A stretch of 64,000 nt of DNA from Aquabacterium sp. J223 (GTDB taxonomy: Bacteria; Pseudomonadota; Gammaproteobacteria; Burkholderiales; Burkholderiaceae_C): positions 992,001 to 1,056,000 of the forward strand of contig NZ_CP088297.1 of NCBI RefSeq assembly GCF_024666615.1, in the 5' to 3' direction. Every line of letters starts with the position of its first letter. The first letter of the stretch is position 1. Positions 8,095 through 15,793 of this stretch are shown piece by piece. The position numbers were made by a program, and so were the translations under genes. Under the pieces are notes generated by a model. That model was not told where the DNA came from. It worked only from the letters and a program-made list of their open reading frames with translations, and made no database searches.

Positions 8095-9372
8095 TCAGTT
8101 TCGCTCGCGATCGATCACGAGCGCGAGCTCGCCGCGCGGCTTGGTCGGCACGTTTTGAGCTTCGAGATCACCGGGGGCCGGCGCTGCAGTGCCGCCACGC
8201 GAGATGCGCGCCGCGACAATGACGCGGCTCGCCGCCGACAGCTTCGCCTGCGGCGTCATCGCCAGCGAATCGTCGAGTTGCACGACGATTGGCGCAGTCG
8301 GTGCTGCCGAGAGCGTCTGGCGCGACACGGCCAGCGGCATGCGTGGGCCTTCTGCGGCACGCGCGAAAACAAACAGCGTGTCCCCGCTACGCACTTTGGC
8401 GGCGAGTTCAGGCGCGACGGTGACGGTGACGCGCAGCGCGCCGCTGCCGGCGGCGGCCGCGCCCGATGCCGCCGGCGCTCGTGACGCGGACCGTTCTGCC
8501 AGCGGTGGCAAGCCCTTGGCCGCACGAGCACTGTCGATCGCTGCATCGAGGTCGTTCACCATTGGCGTGTCCGGCGGCAGGCGCGCACGCAGTCGGGTCC
8601 AGTGCGCGAGCGCGGCGTCATGGTCCTGCCGCGCCATGGCCGCCGCACCGGCCAGGGCCAAGGCCTTGCCGTGGTCGGGGTCGATCGCGAGCGCGCGCTG
8701 CAGCAGCGTCTCCGGCTCACCGGCGAGGTTGCGGCCCTGCACACGCGCGAGCGCGTCGGCATAGTCGGCGAGCAGACCGGCATCGTCTCCGCGGTGCTTC
8801 AGCGCTTGCGCGAATGCGTCGCGCGCGGGCTCGGCGCGATCGAGCTGCAGCAGCGATCGGCCAAGCAGCGCCCAGCCCTCGACGTTGCCGGGCTCGGCCT
8901 TCAAGCGCTCAGCCAGGGTTCTCAGCGCGGCCTCCATGTCGACCGGCGAGGCTGGAATCGCTGGCGTCGGCGCGGCGCTCCCGGCAACAATGGAGGGGTT
9001 CAGTGCGTCGCGGCTGCCCAGATGCGCATACAGCACCGTCGCCGCGAGCGGCACCGCGAGCGCCAGCGCAATCGCGCTTTTGCGGCCACGCGTGGCGCGC
9101 TGCGCAGTCGCAGGCGCGGCGGTCTCGTCGAGCACGCGCCGCTCGAGCTCGGCGCGCGCCGCGGCATGCTGCGGCGTGTCGAGGCTGCCGGCCGCCAGTT
9201 CGTCGTCGAGCTCGCGCAGCTGCGCGCGAAGGATGCGCAGATTGCTCTGCACGGTGTCGTCGGCCAGCGGCGCAGCACCGCCGCCGCGCAACAGCGACCG
9301 CAGCAGCACCCAGAGTGCCACGACGACGAGCAGCGCCGCGACGACGACAAACGCCGCAAGTTGGCCGGTCAT
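8095..9372 (-). CDS. ccmI: Cytochrome c biogenesis TPR protein CcmI
   Basis: A 425-residue protein with two N-terminal membrane helices (about 6-28 and 98-115), and a periplasmic domain with TPR repeats (WALLGRSLLQLDRAEPARDAF) followed by a C-terminal beta domain. CcmI is the apocytochrome c chaperone of the system I maturation pathway, working with CcmF and CcmH. It starts at the ATG at 9372, overlapping the stop of ccmH by 4 bases. The long reading frame extending upstream beyond this start overlaps ccmH and is not coding. Confidence 0.9.
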   Translation of the reverse strand: MTGQLAAFVVVAALLVVVALWVLLRSLLRGGGAAPLADDTVQSNLRILRAQLRELDDELAAGSLDTPQHAAARAELERRVLDETAAPATAQRATRGRKSAIALALAVPLAATVLYAHLGSRDALNPSIVAGSAAPTPAIPASPVDMEAALRTLAERLKAEPGNVEGWALLGRSLLQLDRAEPARDAFAQALKHRGDDAGLLADYADALARVQGRNLAGEPETLLQRALAIDPDHGKALALAGAAAMARQDHDAALAHWTRLRARLPPDTPMVNDLDAAIDSARAAKGLPPLAERSASRAPAASGAAAAGSGALRVTVTVAPELAAKVRSGDTLFVFARAAEGPRMPLAVSRQTLSAAPTAPIVVQLDDSLAMTPQAKLSAASRVIVAARISRGGTAAPAPGDLEAQNVPTKPRGELALVIDRERN

Positions 9373-9890
9373 CGCGGCGGCTCCCCATCCTCGCCCAGGA
9401 GCTTGCGTGCGCGCTCGTGCTCGGCCTCCGTCAGCGGCGCGGGCGCGAGTAGCGCTCGGCGTTGCCGCAGCACGCGTGCCAGCACAAACGCCATCACCGC
9501 CAGCAGCACGAACGGCCCGGCCCACAGCAGCCAGGTCGTCGGCTTGACCGGCGGCGTGTACAGCACGAAGTCGCCGTAGCGCTGCACCATGAAGTCGAGG
9601 ATCTCGCGCTCGCTGCGGCCGGCGCGCAACTGCTCGCGCACCTGGTTGCGCAGGTCTTTTGCCAAGTCGGCGTTGGACGCGGCGATGGTTTCGTTCTGGC
9701 ACACCAGGCAGCGAAGGTTGGCGGCGACGGCCAGCACGCGCGCCTCGAGCGCCGGGTCGGCGGCCAAGAGGCGGGCTTCCTGGGCGTGTATCGATGCCGC
9801 CGCGAACACCGCGACCAAGCTGACGAATAAGCCAGCCATCGAGCGCGTCGAGCCGGCCAAGAGTCCGGGGATGAAGAATCCGATGGTCAT
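9369..9890 (-). CDS. ccmH: Cytochrome c maturation protein CcmH
   Basis: This 173-residue protein has a signal/anchor region, the redox motif LRCLVCQ (Cys61 and Cys64) and a C-terminal membrane helix (about 127-146), the standard short CcmH. It reduces the CxxCH heme motif of apocytochrome c. It directly follows ccmF with an overlap of 4 bases; the ccmG gene that usually lies between the two is absent here. The start at 9890 could instead be an inner Met near residue 18 (MAGLF). Confidence 0.9.
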   Translation of the reverse strand: MTIGFFIPGLLAGSTRSMAGLFVSLVAVFAAASIHAQEARLLAADPALEARVLAVAANLRCLVCQNETIAASNADLAKDLRNQVREQLRAGRSEREILDFMVQRYGDFVLYTPPVKPTTWLLWAGPFVLLAVMAFVLARVLRQRRALLAPAPLTEAEHERARKLLGEDGEPPR

Positions 9891-11881
9891 GCGCTGGCTG
9901 AGCGAGCGCCGCCGGCGGACGCACCTTCGTTCTGATGCTGCCTGCTCGTCACGCGATAGCGACGGTCCGCCACCGCGAGCAACCCGCCCAAGGCCATCAG
10001 CACGCAACCGCCCCAGATCCAGTTGACGAAGGGCTTGACGTACAGGCGCACGACCCAGGCACGGCCGTCGTCGAGCGGCTCGCCCATCGAGACATAGAGG
10101 TCGCGCGTGACGCCGCGGTCGATCGCCACTTCGGTCGTCGGACTGCGACTCACGCTGTAAAGGCGCTTGTCGGGGTACAGCTTGTCGACCAGCCGGCCGT
10201 CCTTCGACACTTCGAAGGTCGCCTGAACCGCCTGGTAGTTCGGGCCGGGCAACTCGCGCAAGCCGACGAGCTTGAAGTCGTAGCCGCCGACGCGCGCCCT
10301 GCTGCCCACCTCCATGCGCAGATCCTGCTCGGTCTGGAAGCCGCCGACGATGGTCACGCCGATCACGAACACCGCCACGCCGGCATGAGCGAGCAGCATT
10401 CCGTACCAGCTCCCGGTCTGCGTGGCGAGCCGCTGGCCCCACAGCGCCAGCGGCTGCCCCTGCACACGCAGCCACAGCGTGTTCGCAGTCGTGGCCAGGA
10501 TCCATGCGGCAACGAAGAGGAAGAAGCCGATCAGCGGCGTGAACTTGCCGAGCACGAAAGGCGCGATCACTGCGGCGACAAACGCCGCCGCTGCCGCCCA
10601 GCGCAGTTGCACCGCCAACTCAGGCAGCGTCGCTTTCTTCCAGCGCGAGATCGGGCCGACGCCCATCAGGAACAGCGCCGGCACCATCAACGGTACGAAC
10701 ACGGCGTTGTAGTACGCCGGACCGACTGAGATCTTGCCCAGGTTGAGCGCATCAAGCGCCAGCGGGTACAGCGTGCCGAGCATCACCGCCGCGGTCGCCA
10801 CCATCAGCAGCAGGTTGTTGGCCAGGAGCATGCCTTCGCGCGAGACCGGCTCGAAGGCGCCGCCGATGCCTACGCGTGGGCCGCGCCAGGCAAACAGGGC
10901 GAGCGAGCCGCCGACGACGAGCACGAGAAAGCCGAGAATGAAGACACCGCGCGTCGGGTCGGTGGCAAAGGCGTGCACCGAGGTCAGCACGCCGGAGCGA
11001 ACGAGGAAGGTGCCCAGCAGGCTCAACGCGAAAGCCAGAATCGCCAGCAGCACTGTCCACATCTTGAAGCCGCCGCGCTTCTCCGTGACCGCCAGCGAGT
11101 GGATGAGCGCCGTGCCGACGAGCCACGGCATGAACGACGCGTTCTCCACCGGATCCCAGAACCACCAGCCGCCCCAGCCGAGTTCGTAGTAGGCCCAGGC
11201 GCTGCCCAGCGCGATGCCCAATGTGAGAAAGACCCACGCCACCGTCGTCCACGGGCGGGACCATCGGGCCCACGTGCTGTCGAGTCGACCGGAGATAAGC
11301 GCGGCGATGGCGAAGGCGAAAGCGACCGAGAAACCGACGTAGCCCATGTAGAGCAACGGCGGGTGGAAGATCATCCCTGGGTCCTGAAGCAGCGGGTTGA
11401 GGTCACGCCCGTTCTCCGCCGCGGGCAGCAGCCGCTCGAACGGGTTGCTCGTGAACAGCGTGAACAGCAGAAAGCCGGTGGAGACGAACCCCATCACCGC
11501 GATCACGCGGGCGACCATCACAGTGGGCAACTGGCGCGAGAACAGCGCGACCGCCACCGTCCAGCCCGCCAGGATCAACGTCCACATCAGGATCGAGCCC
11601 TCGTGGTTGCCCCAGGTCGCTGCCACGCGCAGCGGCAGGGGTAGCGCGGTGTTCGAGTTCTCCGCGACGAGTTGAACCGAGAAGTCGTTGTCGATGAAGG
11701 CCGAGGTCAGCGCGCCGTAGGCCAGCAGCACGAGCGCGAAGTGCACCAGCGCCGCGGGCCGCGCCAGCGCTACCCAGGAGGCTTGGCCGTTGAACGAGCC
11801 CGCAAGCGGCAGCACGCTTTGCGCGAACAGCACCACCGCGAGCGCAAGGATCAATGCGAAATGGCCGATTTCTGGAATCAT
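9887..11881 (-). CDS. ccmF: Heme lyase subunit CcmF
   Basis: A 664-residue multi-spanning protein with the WWD tryptophan-rich motif ([19 protein letters not shown], about 230-250) and conserved heme-binding histidines in [11 protein letters not shown] and others. CcmF with CcmH attaches heme to apocytochrome c in the periplasm. Length and content are normal. Its ATG would overlap the restored ccmE stop (ATGA). Confidence 0.93.
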   Translation of the reverse strand: MIPEIGHFALILALAVVLFAQSVLPLAGSFNGQASWVALARPAALVHFALVLLAYGALTSAFIDNDFSVQLVAENSNTALPLPLRVAATWGNHEGSILMWTLILAGWTVAVALFSRQLPTVMVARVIAVMGFVSTGFLLFTLFTSNPFERLLPAAENGRDLNPLLQDPGMIFHPPLLYMGYVGFSVAFAFAIAALISGRLDSTWARWSRPWTTVAWVFLTLGIALGSAWAYYELGWGGWWFWDPVENASFMPWLVGTALIHSLAVTEKRGGFKMWTVLLAILAFALSLLGTFLVRSGVLTSVHAFATDPTRGVFILGFLVLVVGGSLALFAWRGPRVGIGGAFEPVSREGMLLANNLLLMVATAAVMLGTLYPLALDALNLGKISVGPAYYNAVFVPLMVPALFLMGVGPISRWKKATLPELAVQLRWAAAAAFVAAVIAPFVLGKFTPLIGFFLFVAAWILATTANTLWLRVQGQPLALWGQRLATQTGSWYGMLLAHAGVAVFVIGVTIVGGFQTEQDLRMEVGSRARVGGYDFKLVGLRELPGPNYQAVQATFEVSKDGRLVDKLYPDKRLYSVSRSPTTEVAIDRGVTRDLYVSMGEPLDDGRAWVVRLYVKPFVNWIWGGCVLMALGGLLAVADRRYRVTSRQHQNEGASAGGARSASA

Positions 11882-12347
11882 TTGGGCGTGCCCTGACTAT
11901 GCTTGACCAGCGACGGCATCCGCCCGTGCTTGGCCTTTTCAATGCCTCGGCCGCTTCGGGCGGCATATAGTTCTCGTCGTGCTTGGCGAGGACCTGGTCG
12001 GCGACGAACACGCCGTCGGCGCGCAGCTTGCCTTGCGCGACCACGCCTTTGCCCTCGGAGAACAGGTCGGGCAGCATGCCGGTATAGGTGACGGGCACGG
12101 TCTTCGCGGTATCGGTGACGACGAAGGTGACCGTGAGGCCATTGGGGTCGCGCTTGACGCTGCCTGCTTCGACCAGCCCGCCGATGCGAAACGCGCGGTC
12201 TTTCGGCGCCTCGGCCTGCGCCACCTGCGTCGGGCTGAAGAAGAAGACGAGGTTGCTCTGGAAGGCGTTGAGCACGAGCGCGGCGGCGATGCCGAGCGTG
12301 GCGATGCCCGCCGTGATGGCCAACGCGCGTTTGGTCCGCGGTTTCAT
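11878..12347 (-). pseudogene. ccmE: Periplasmic heme chaperone CcmE (frameshifted)
   Basis: The gene starts at 12347 with [10 protein letters not shown] and is normal to the conserved heme-binding HDENYMPPE motif (His about 125, Tyr 129). Near 11945 the frame changes: TTGAAAAGG is present where one more G gives the expected C-terminus [17 protein letters not shown] and a TGA overlapping the ccmF ATG. As written the frame runs on into ccmF. The length 470 is one base short of a multiple of three. CcmE carries heme from CcmC to CcmF. Probably a one-base deletion or a sequencing error. Confidence 0.85.
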
Positions 12348-12505
12348 GGGTGATCGCTCTCCATCATCAGCGCCTTGCGCCGCGCGCGCAGGCTCCACAA
12401 CTCGATCGCGATGGCCAGCGCCGCGACACCGAACGAGCCCCAGACATATGGCCCGTAGCCGCCCATCCCCAGGAATTGCGACCAACTCGACCAGTACAAG
12501 TTCAT
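12344..12505 (-). CDS. ccmD: Cytochrome c maturation protein CcmD
   Basis: A 53-residue protein with one transmembrane helix ([15 protein letters not shown]) and a short basic tail. It is the small CcmD that aids release of holo-CcmE from the CcmABC complex. Its TGA overlaps the ccmE ATG. I start at MNLYWSSW because the gene is only this size in the family. Confidence 0.85.
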   Translation of the reverse strand: MNLYWSSWSQFLGMGGYGPYVWGSFGVAALAIAIELWSLRARRKALMMESDHP

Positions 12506-12506
12506 C

Positions 12507-13268
12507 TCAAGCACCCTGCCCCAGGCCTTGAATCTGCGGAAAATGCTCGCGCGTCCACCCCGCGCCACGCTCGCGTTCGAGGATGACGTGGCGCACGCGC
12601 ACGAACACCACCGCGAAGCAGTAGGCCCAGAACGCGAGCGCCATCACCAGCATGCCTTCGAGCATGATCGCCGCCATCGACGGCGCTTGGTTCAAGCTAA
12701 CCGATGCGCCCTGGTGCAGCGTGTTCCACCACTTGACCGAGAAGTAGATGATCGGCACGTTGATGACGCCGACGATCGCGAGCACGGCCGATGCGCGGTC
12801 GGCGCGGCGCTCGTCGTCGATCGCCGCGCGCAGCGAGAGATAACCGATGTACAGGAACAAGAGGATCAGCGTCGACGTCAGCCGCGCGTCCCACACCCAC
12901 CAGGTGCCCCAGGTCGGCTTGCCCCACAGCGCGCCGGTCCACAGCGCGAGGAACGCCATCATTGCGCCGGTAGGCGCGATCGCCTGCGCGAGCATCGCCG
13001 CCAGGCGCGCATTGAACACCAGGCTGATCGCGGACCAGAACGCCATCGCCACGTACAGCACCATTGCCATCCACGCCGCAGGCACGTGGATGAAGATGAT
13101 GCGGTAGCTGTCGCCCTGCTGAAAGTCCGCCGGCGCAACGCCGAGGCCCAGATAAAGGCCGTAGGCCGCAAGGGCGACCGCGGCCGCTGCGCACCACGGC
13201 ACCAGCCGGCCGGCCAGGCTGTAGAAGCGTTGCGGCGCCGCGAAATAGGACCAGACGAAGCGTGCCAT
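12507..13268 (-). CDS. ccmC: Heme exporter/handling protein CcmC
   Basis: This six-helix membrane protein (253 residues) has the WWD motif WGTWWVWDARLT and the two conserved histidines (FIHVPAAW near 60 and NTLHQG near 180). It loads heme onto CcmE. The ATG at 13268 is preferred to a TTG at 13286. It is one base from ccmD. Confidence 0.92.
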   Translation of the reverse strand: MARFVWSYFAAPQRFYSLAGRLVPWCAAAAVALAAYGLYLGLGVAPADFQQGDSYRIIFIHVPAAWMAMVLYVAMAFWSAISLVFNARLAAMLAQAIAPTGAMMAFLALWTGALWGKPTWGTWWVWDARLTSTLILLFLYIGYLSLRAAIDDERRADRASAVLAIVGVINVPIIYFSVKWWNTLHQGASVSLNQAPSMAAIMLEGMLVMALAFWAYCFAVVFVRVRHVILERERGAGWTREHFPQIQGLGQGA

Positions 13269-13295
13269 CGGCAAGTGAGGAGTCAACGCGGATTA

Positions 13296-14012
13296 TCAAT
13301 CGGCGCTGATGCGCAGCGCGGTCGACGCCGCCCAGGGTGCGCCGAACAGCGCGAGCGCCAGCAGTGCACCCAGCAGGGACAGGTGCGGCTTCGGCGACAG
13401 ACCCGCACCCACGGCCTCGACCGCACCGGCACCGAAAATCAGCACAGGCGTGATCAAAGGCAAGACCAGCAGAGCAAGCAACACCGCAGCGCCCCGCACG
13501 CCTACGGTAAGCGCAGCGCCGATGGAGCCGACCAAGCTTAGTACGGGAGTGCCCAATAGCAACGACAGCACCAGCACCCCGACTTGCGAGCTTGGCAGAC
13601 CGTACTGCAGCGCAATCAGCGGCGCGACCACCGCCAGCAACAAGCCGCTTACCAGCCAATGCGCGGCTACCTTGGCCAGCACCAAGAGCGGGAACGGCGT
13701 CGCCGACAGCAGCAACTGCTCGAGCGTGCCGTCGGCTGCGTCTTCGGCGAAGAGGCGCGGCATTGCCAGCATCGACGCCAGCAGCGCTGCCACCCAGACA
13801 ATGCCCGGCCCCATGCGTGCGAGCAGTTGGGAATCAGGCCCGACGCCCAGCGGGAACAAGCTGGTGACGATGACGAAAAAGATCGCCGCGCCCAGCGTGT
13901 CGGCCTTGCGGCGCAGCGCCAGGCGCACGTCGCGCGTGAACAGGGCGATCAGCGCGGCCAACGTGCCCGCGCGAGCGAGCGTGGCGCCAGCCACGCCGGT
14001 CTCAGCGTTCAC
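13296..14012 (-). CDS. ccmB: CcmB membrane subunit of the CcmAB transporter
   Basis: A 238-residue membrane protein with six hydrophobic segments; the motif VWVAALLASMLAMPRLF is typical of CcmB. With CcmA it forms the ABC complex that acts in the ATP-dependent release of heme-bound CcmE. It uses GTG at 14012 which overlaps the ccmA TGA (GTGA). A longer upstream frame over ccmA is not coding. Confidence 0.92.
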   Translation of the reverse strand: MNAETGVAGATLARAGTLAALIALFTRDVRLALRRKADTLGAAIFFVIVTSLFPLGVGPDSQLLARMGPGIVWVAALLASMLAMPRLFAEDAADGTLEQLLLSATPFPLLVLAKVAAHWLVSGLLLAVVAPLIALQYGLPSSQVGVLVLSLLLGTPVLSLVGSIGAALTVGVRGAAVLLALLVLPLITPVLIFGAGAVEAVGAGLSPKPHLSLLGALLALALFGAPWAASTALRISAD

Positions 14013-14629
14013 AGCGCCACCGTCACGGCCTGCGCTGCGCCGTCGTCGAGCGCGAGCGCCTGATGGCTTGTCAGCACGACGATACCGCCGCGCGCCAGAT
14101 GCGCGAGCAGAAGCGCGCCCAGCCACTGCGTGGCGGCGGCGTCGAGCGCGTTTAACGGCTCGTCTAGCACCCACAGCGGCCGATGGGCAGCGAGCAAGAG
14201 GCGCGCGAGCCCGACACGACGGCGTTGGCCGGCGGAGAGCACCCGCGCCGGCAGATGATCGCGCCCGGCGAGCCCCGCTTCGCCGAGCGCCTGTCGTGCG
14301 GCGCTCGCTTCGATCGCATCGCCCGCGAGCGCCGCGGCCACGCGAAGGTTCTCGATCGCGCTTGCGTCGTCCTTCAGCGACGCGGCGTGCCCGCACCAGA
14401 CGAGTTGGCGATGAAACTCTTCGCGCTGCGCGGCGATCAGCGCACCGCGCCAGCGCACTTGGCCTTGAGTGGGGGTCGCGAGGCCCACCAGCATGCGCAG
14501 TAGCGTGGTCTTGCCCGCGCCATTGGTGCCAGTCACACGCACCAACTGCCCGGGCCGCGCTGTGAACGCGAGATCGGTGAACAGCGCGCGACGGCCGCGA
14601 CGGGCCTCTAAAGCCTCCACTTCCAACAT
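14009..14629 (-). CDS. ccmA: CcmA ATP-binding protein
   Basis: This small ABC ATPase (206 residues) has a Walker A (GTNGAGKTT, about 34-42), signature LSAGQRRRV (about 129), and Walker B (LWVLDEPLNALD). It powers the CcmABCDE step. I start at MLEVEALE (14629), the family's usual N-terminus; ATGs at 14653 and 14686 are in frame. It is the first gene of the ccm operon. Confidence 0.9.
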   Translation of the reverse strand: MLEVEALEARRGRRALFTDLAFTARPGQLVRVTGTNGAGKTTLLRMLVGLATPTQGQVRWRGALIAAQREEFHRQLVWCGHAASLKDDASAIENLRVAAALAGDAIEASAARQALGEAGLAGRDHLPARVLSAGQRRRVGLARLLLAAHRPLWVLDEPLNALDAAATQWLGALLLAHLARGGIVVLTSHQALALDDGAAQAVTVAL

Positions 14630-14654
14630 GGTTTGCACTGTAACCGGGCGCATT

Positions 14655-14926
14655 TCAGGCCAGCCCCAGCCGCCATAGGAAGTCATAGCGGTGGCTCATT
14701 CGATGCACGGCGTACAGCGACAGGTCCAGCAGCACGCCTGCCAGGAACACCTGTGCCAGGAAGGGCCAGTCGCTGGGCCACTACAGTCCCTCCCAACCCG
14801 CCCAAACGCGCAGCAAGACGAAGCCGAGCACCGCATGCAAGACCAACAGGCCGATGCAACGCCCGTGAGCACCAGTGCCATCACTCCCGGGTAAGCCCTG
14901 TACCGGACCATAGAAAGTGCTCTCAT
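14655..14926 (-). pseudogene. Fatty acid hydroxylase/sterol desaturase remnant
   Basis: The minus strand upstream of ccmA has an N-terminal stub of a sterol-desaturase-type membrane protein split over two frames: MRALSMVRYRAYPGVM from 14926, then in another frame VLHAVLGFVLLRVWAG, an internal stop (WEGL*WPSDW), and FLAGVLLDLSLYAVHRMSHR followed by FLWRL. The His motif AVHRMSH is that of the family. About 200 C-terminal residues are missing and a TGA ends it at 14655. It is a decayed gene abutting the ccm operon. Confidence 0.6.
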
Positions 14927-15011
14927 TGCCTCTCCGCCGCTATTCATGGACCCCAGTGTTGGGAAGCGCTCACGGTCGCGCTTGAACAAACATGCTGCCG
15001 ATCGCCGCGCC

Positions 15012-15042
15012 TTGACTCTGTATCGGCTGCAGGGCTTGCAAT
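15012..15042 (+). promoter_or_regulatory. MerR/CadR-type promoter of the CDF gene
   Basis: TTGACT (15012-15017) and TGCAAT (15037-15042) are separated by 19 bases; the spacer contains CTGTA and TGCAGGG, a dyad similar to known CadR/PbrR operators. A start about 7 bases later would give a leader of roughly 40 bases to the CDF ATG at 15090, and it makes an ATG at 14946 unlikely. Confidence 0.6.
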
Positions 15043-15089
15043 ACGAACCAGGACACGGCCTGCGTCCGCAGGCGATTTTGGACACAGAA

Positions 15090-15710
15090 ATGAGCGACGA
15101 AGACGAACACGGCCTCGACGCCAACCAGGCTGCTGACCGCCGCATCCTGTGGTGGGTCCTGTTGATCAACGTCGGCCAATGCCTGGCTGGCGTCGCCGTG
15201 GGCCTCTGGGCGGCTTCCACGGCTGTGATCGGAGCCGCGCTGGACAACCTGGCCGACGCGTCGGTCTACGGAGTCAGTCTCTACGCGGTCGGCCGCGCAG
15301 CGTCCATCAAGGTGCGGGCCGCGCGCCTGTCGGGTTGGCTGCTGATCGGGCTGGCGGCGATGCTGGTGGTGGAAGTGCTGCGCCGCTTCTTCGGCGGCGA
15401 AGCGCCGATCGGTCCCGCCATGATGGGGATGGCTGCCATCAACGCCGCGCTGAACATCGTCTGTCTGCGCCTGCTCAAGCGTCACCGCGGGGAAGACGTC
15501 AACTTTAAGGCATCTGCCATCTTCACCAACAACGATTCGATCGTGAACCTGGCGATCGTCCTGTCGGGCGCGCTCGTGATGTTGTGGGGCTCGAACCTGC
15601 CGGACCTCGTGCTCGGCCTGGTGGTAGCCGCCATCGCCGGCAACGGCGGTCGGGAGATCCTGGCCGAGGCTCGTGAGGCTGCGGAGAAGGTGGACTCCGA
15701 ACCAAAGTGA
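15090..15710 (+). CDS. Cation diffusion facilitator-type transporter (short form)
   Basis: The 206-residue membrane protein has about six hydrophobic segments and CDF metal-site motifs in altered form: ALDNLADAS in TM2 and FTNNDSIVN in TM5. It lacks the cytoplasmic C-terminal domain of standard CDFs. It likely moves Zn/Cd/Co out of the cytoplasm by proton exchange. I start at MSDEDEHG since a MerR-type promoter lies just upstream and the alternative start at 14946 overlaps it. It sits immediately upstream of cadA and shares the same type of promoter box. Confidence 0.75.
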   Translation: MSDEDEHGLDANQAADRRILWWVLLINVGQCLAGVAVGLWAASTAVIGAALDNLADASVYGVSLYAVGRAASIKVRAARLSGWLLIGLAAMLVVEVLRRFFGGEAPIGPAMMGMAAINAALNIVCLRLLKRHRGEDVNFKASAIFTNNDSIVNLAIVLSGALVMLWGSNLPDLVLGLVVAAIAGNGGREILAEAREAAEKVDSEPK

Positions 15711-15739
15711 CTTTTTCTGCGCTGGTAACGGGACGACGC

Positions 15740-15770
15740 TTGACCCCGTACTCGCTACAGGTTGCCAAAT
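15740..15770 (+). promoter_or_regulatory. MerR/CadR-type promoter of cadA
   Basis: TTGACC (15740-15745) and CCAAAT (15765-15770) flank a 19-base spacer with ACCCCGTA and TACAGGTT half sites that are nearly complementary. This is the classic MerR-family arrangement seen before cadA/pbrA genes. The distance to the GTG start at 15794 is short. Confidence 0.65.
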
Positions 15771-15793
15771 CCTGACACCGCAAAGGCAGAAAC

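Noticed and set aside
9373-9924. Upstream extension of the ccmI frame giving a protein of 609 residues
   Set aside because: The extension overlaps ccmH, which has an intact CxxC gene, and the extra residues are Arg-rich with no CcmI homology.
10973-11644. A 223-codon plus-strand frame within ccmF
   Set aside because: Antisense shadow of ccmF; repetitive Arg/Gln/Glu composition and no homology.
14946-15089. An N-terminal extension of the CDF protein from 14946
   Set aside because: It would cross the MerR-type promoter and adds a basic segment without family similarity; the start at 15090 fits better.
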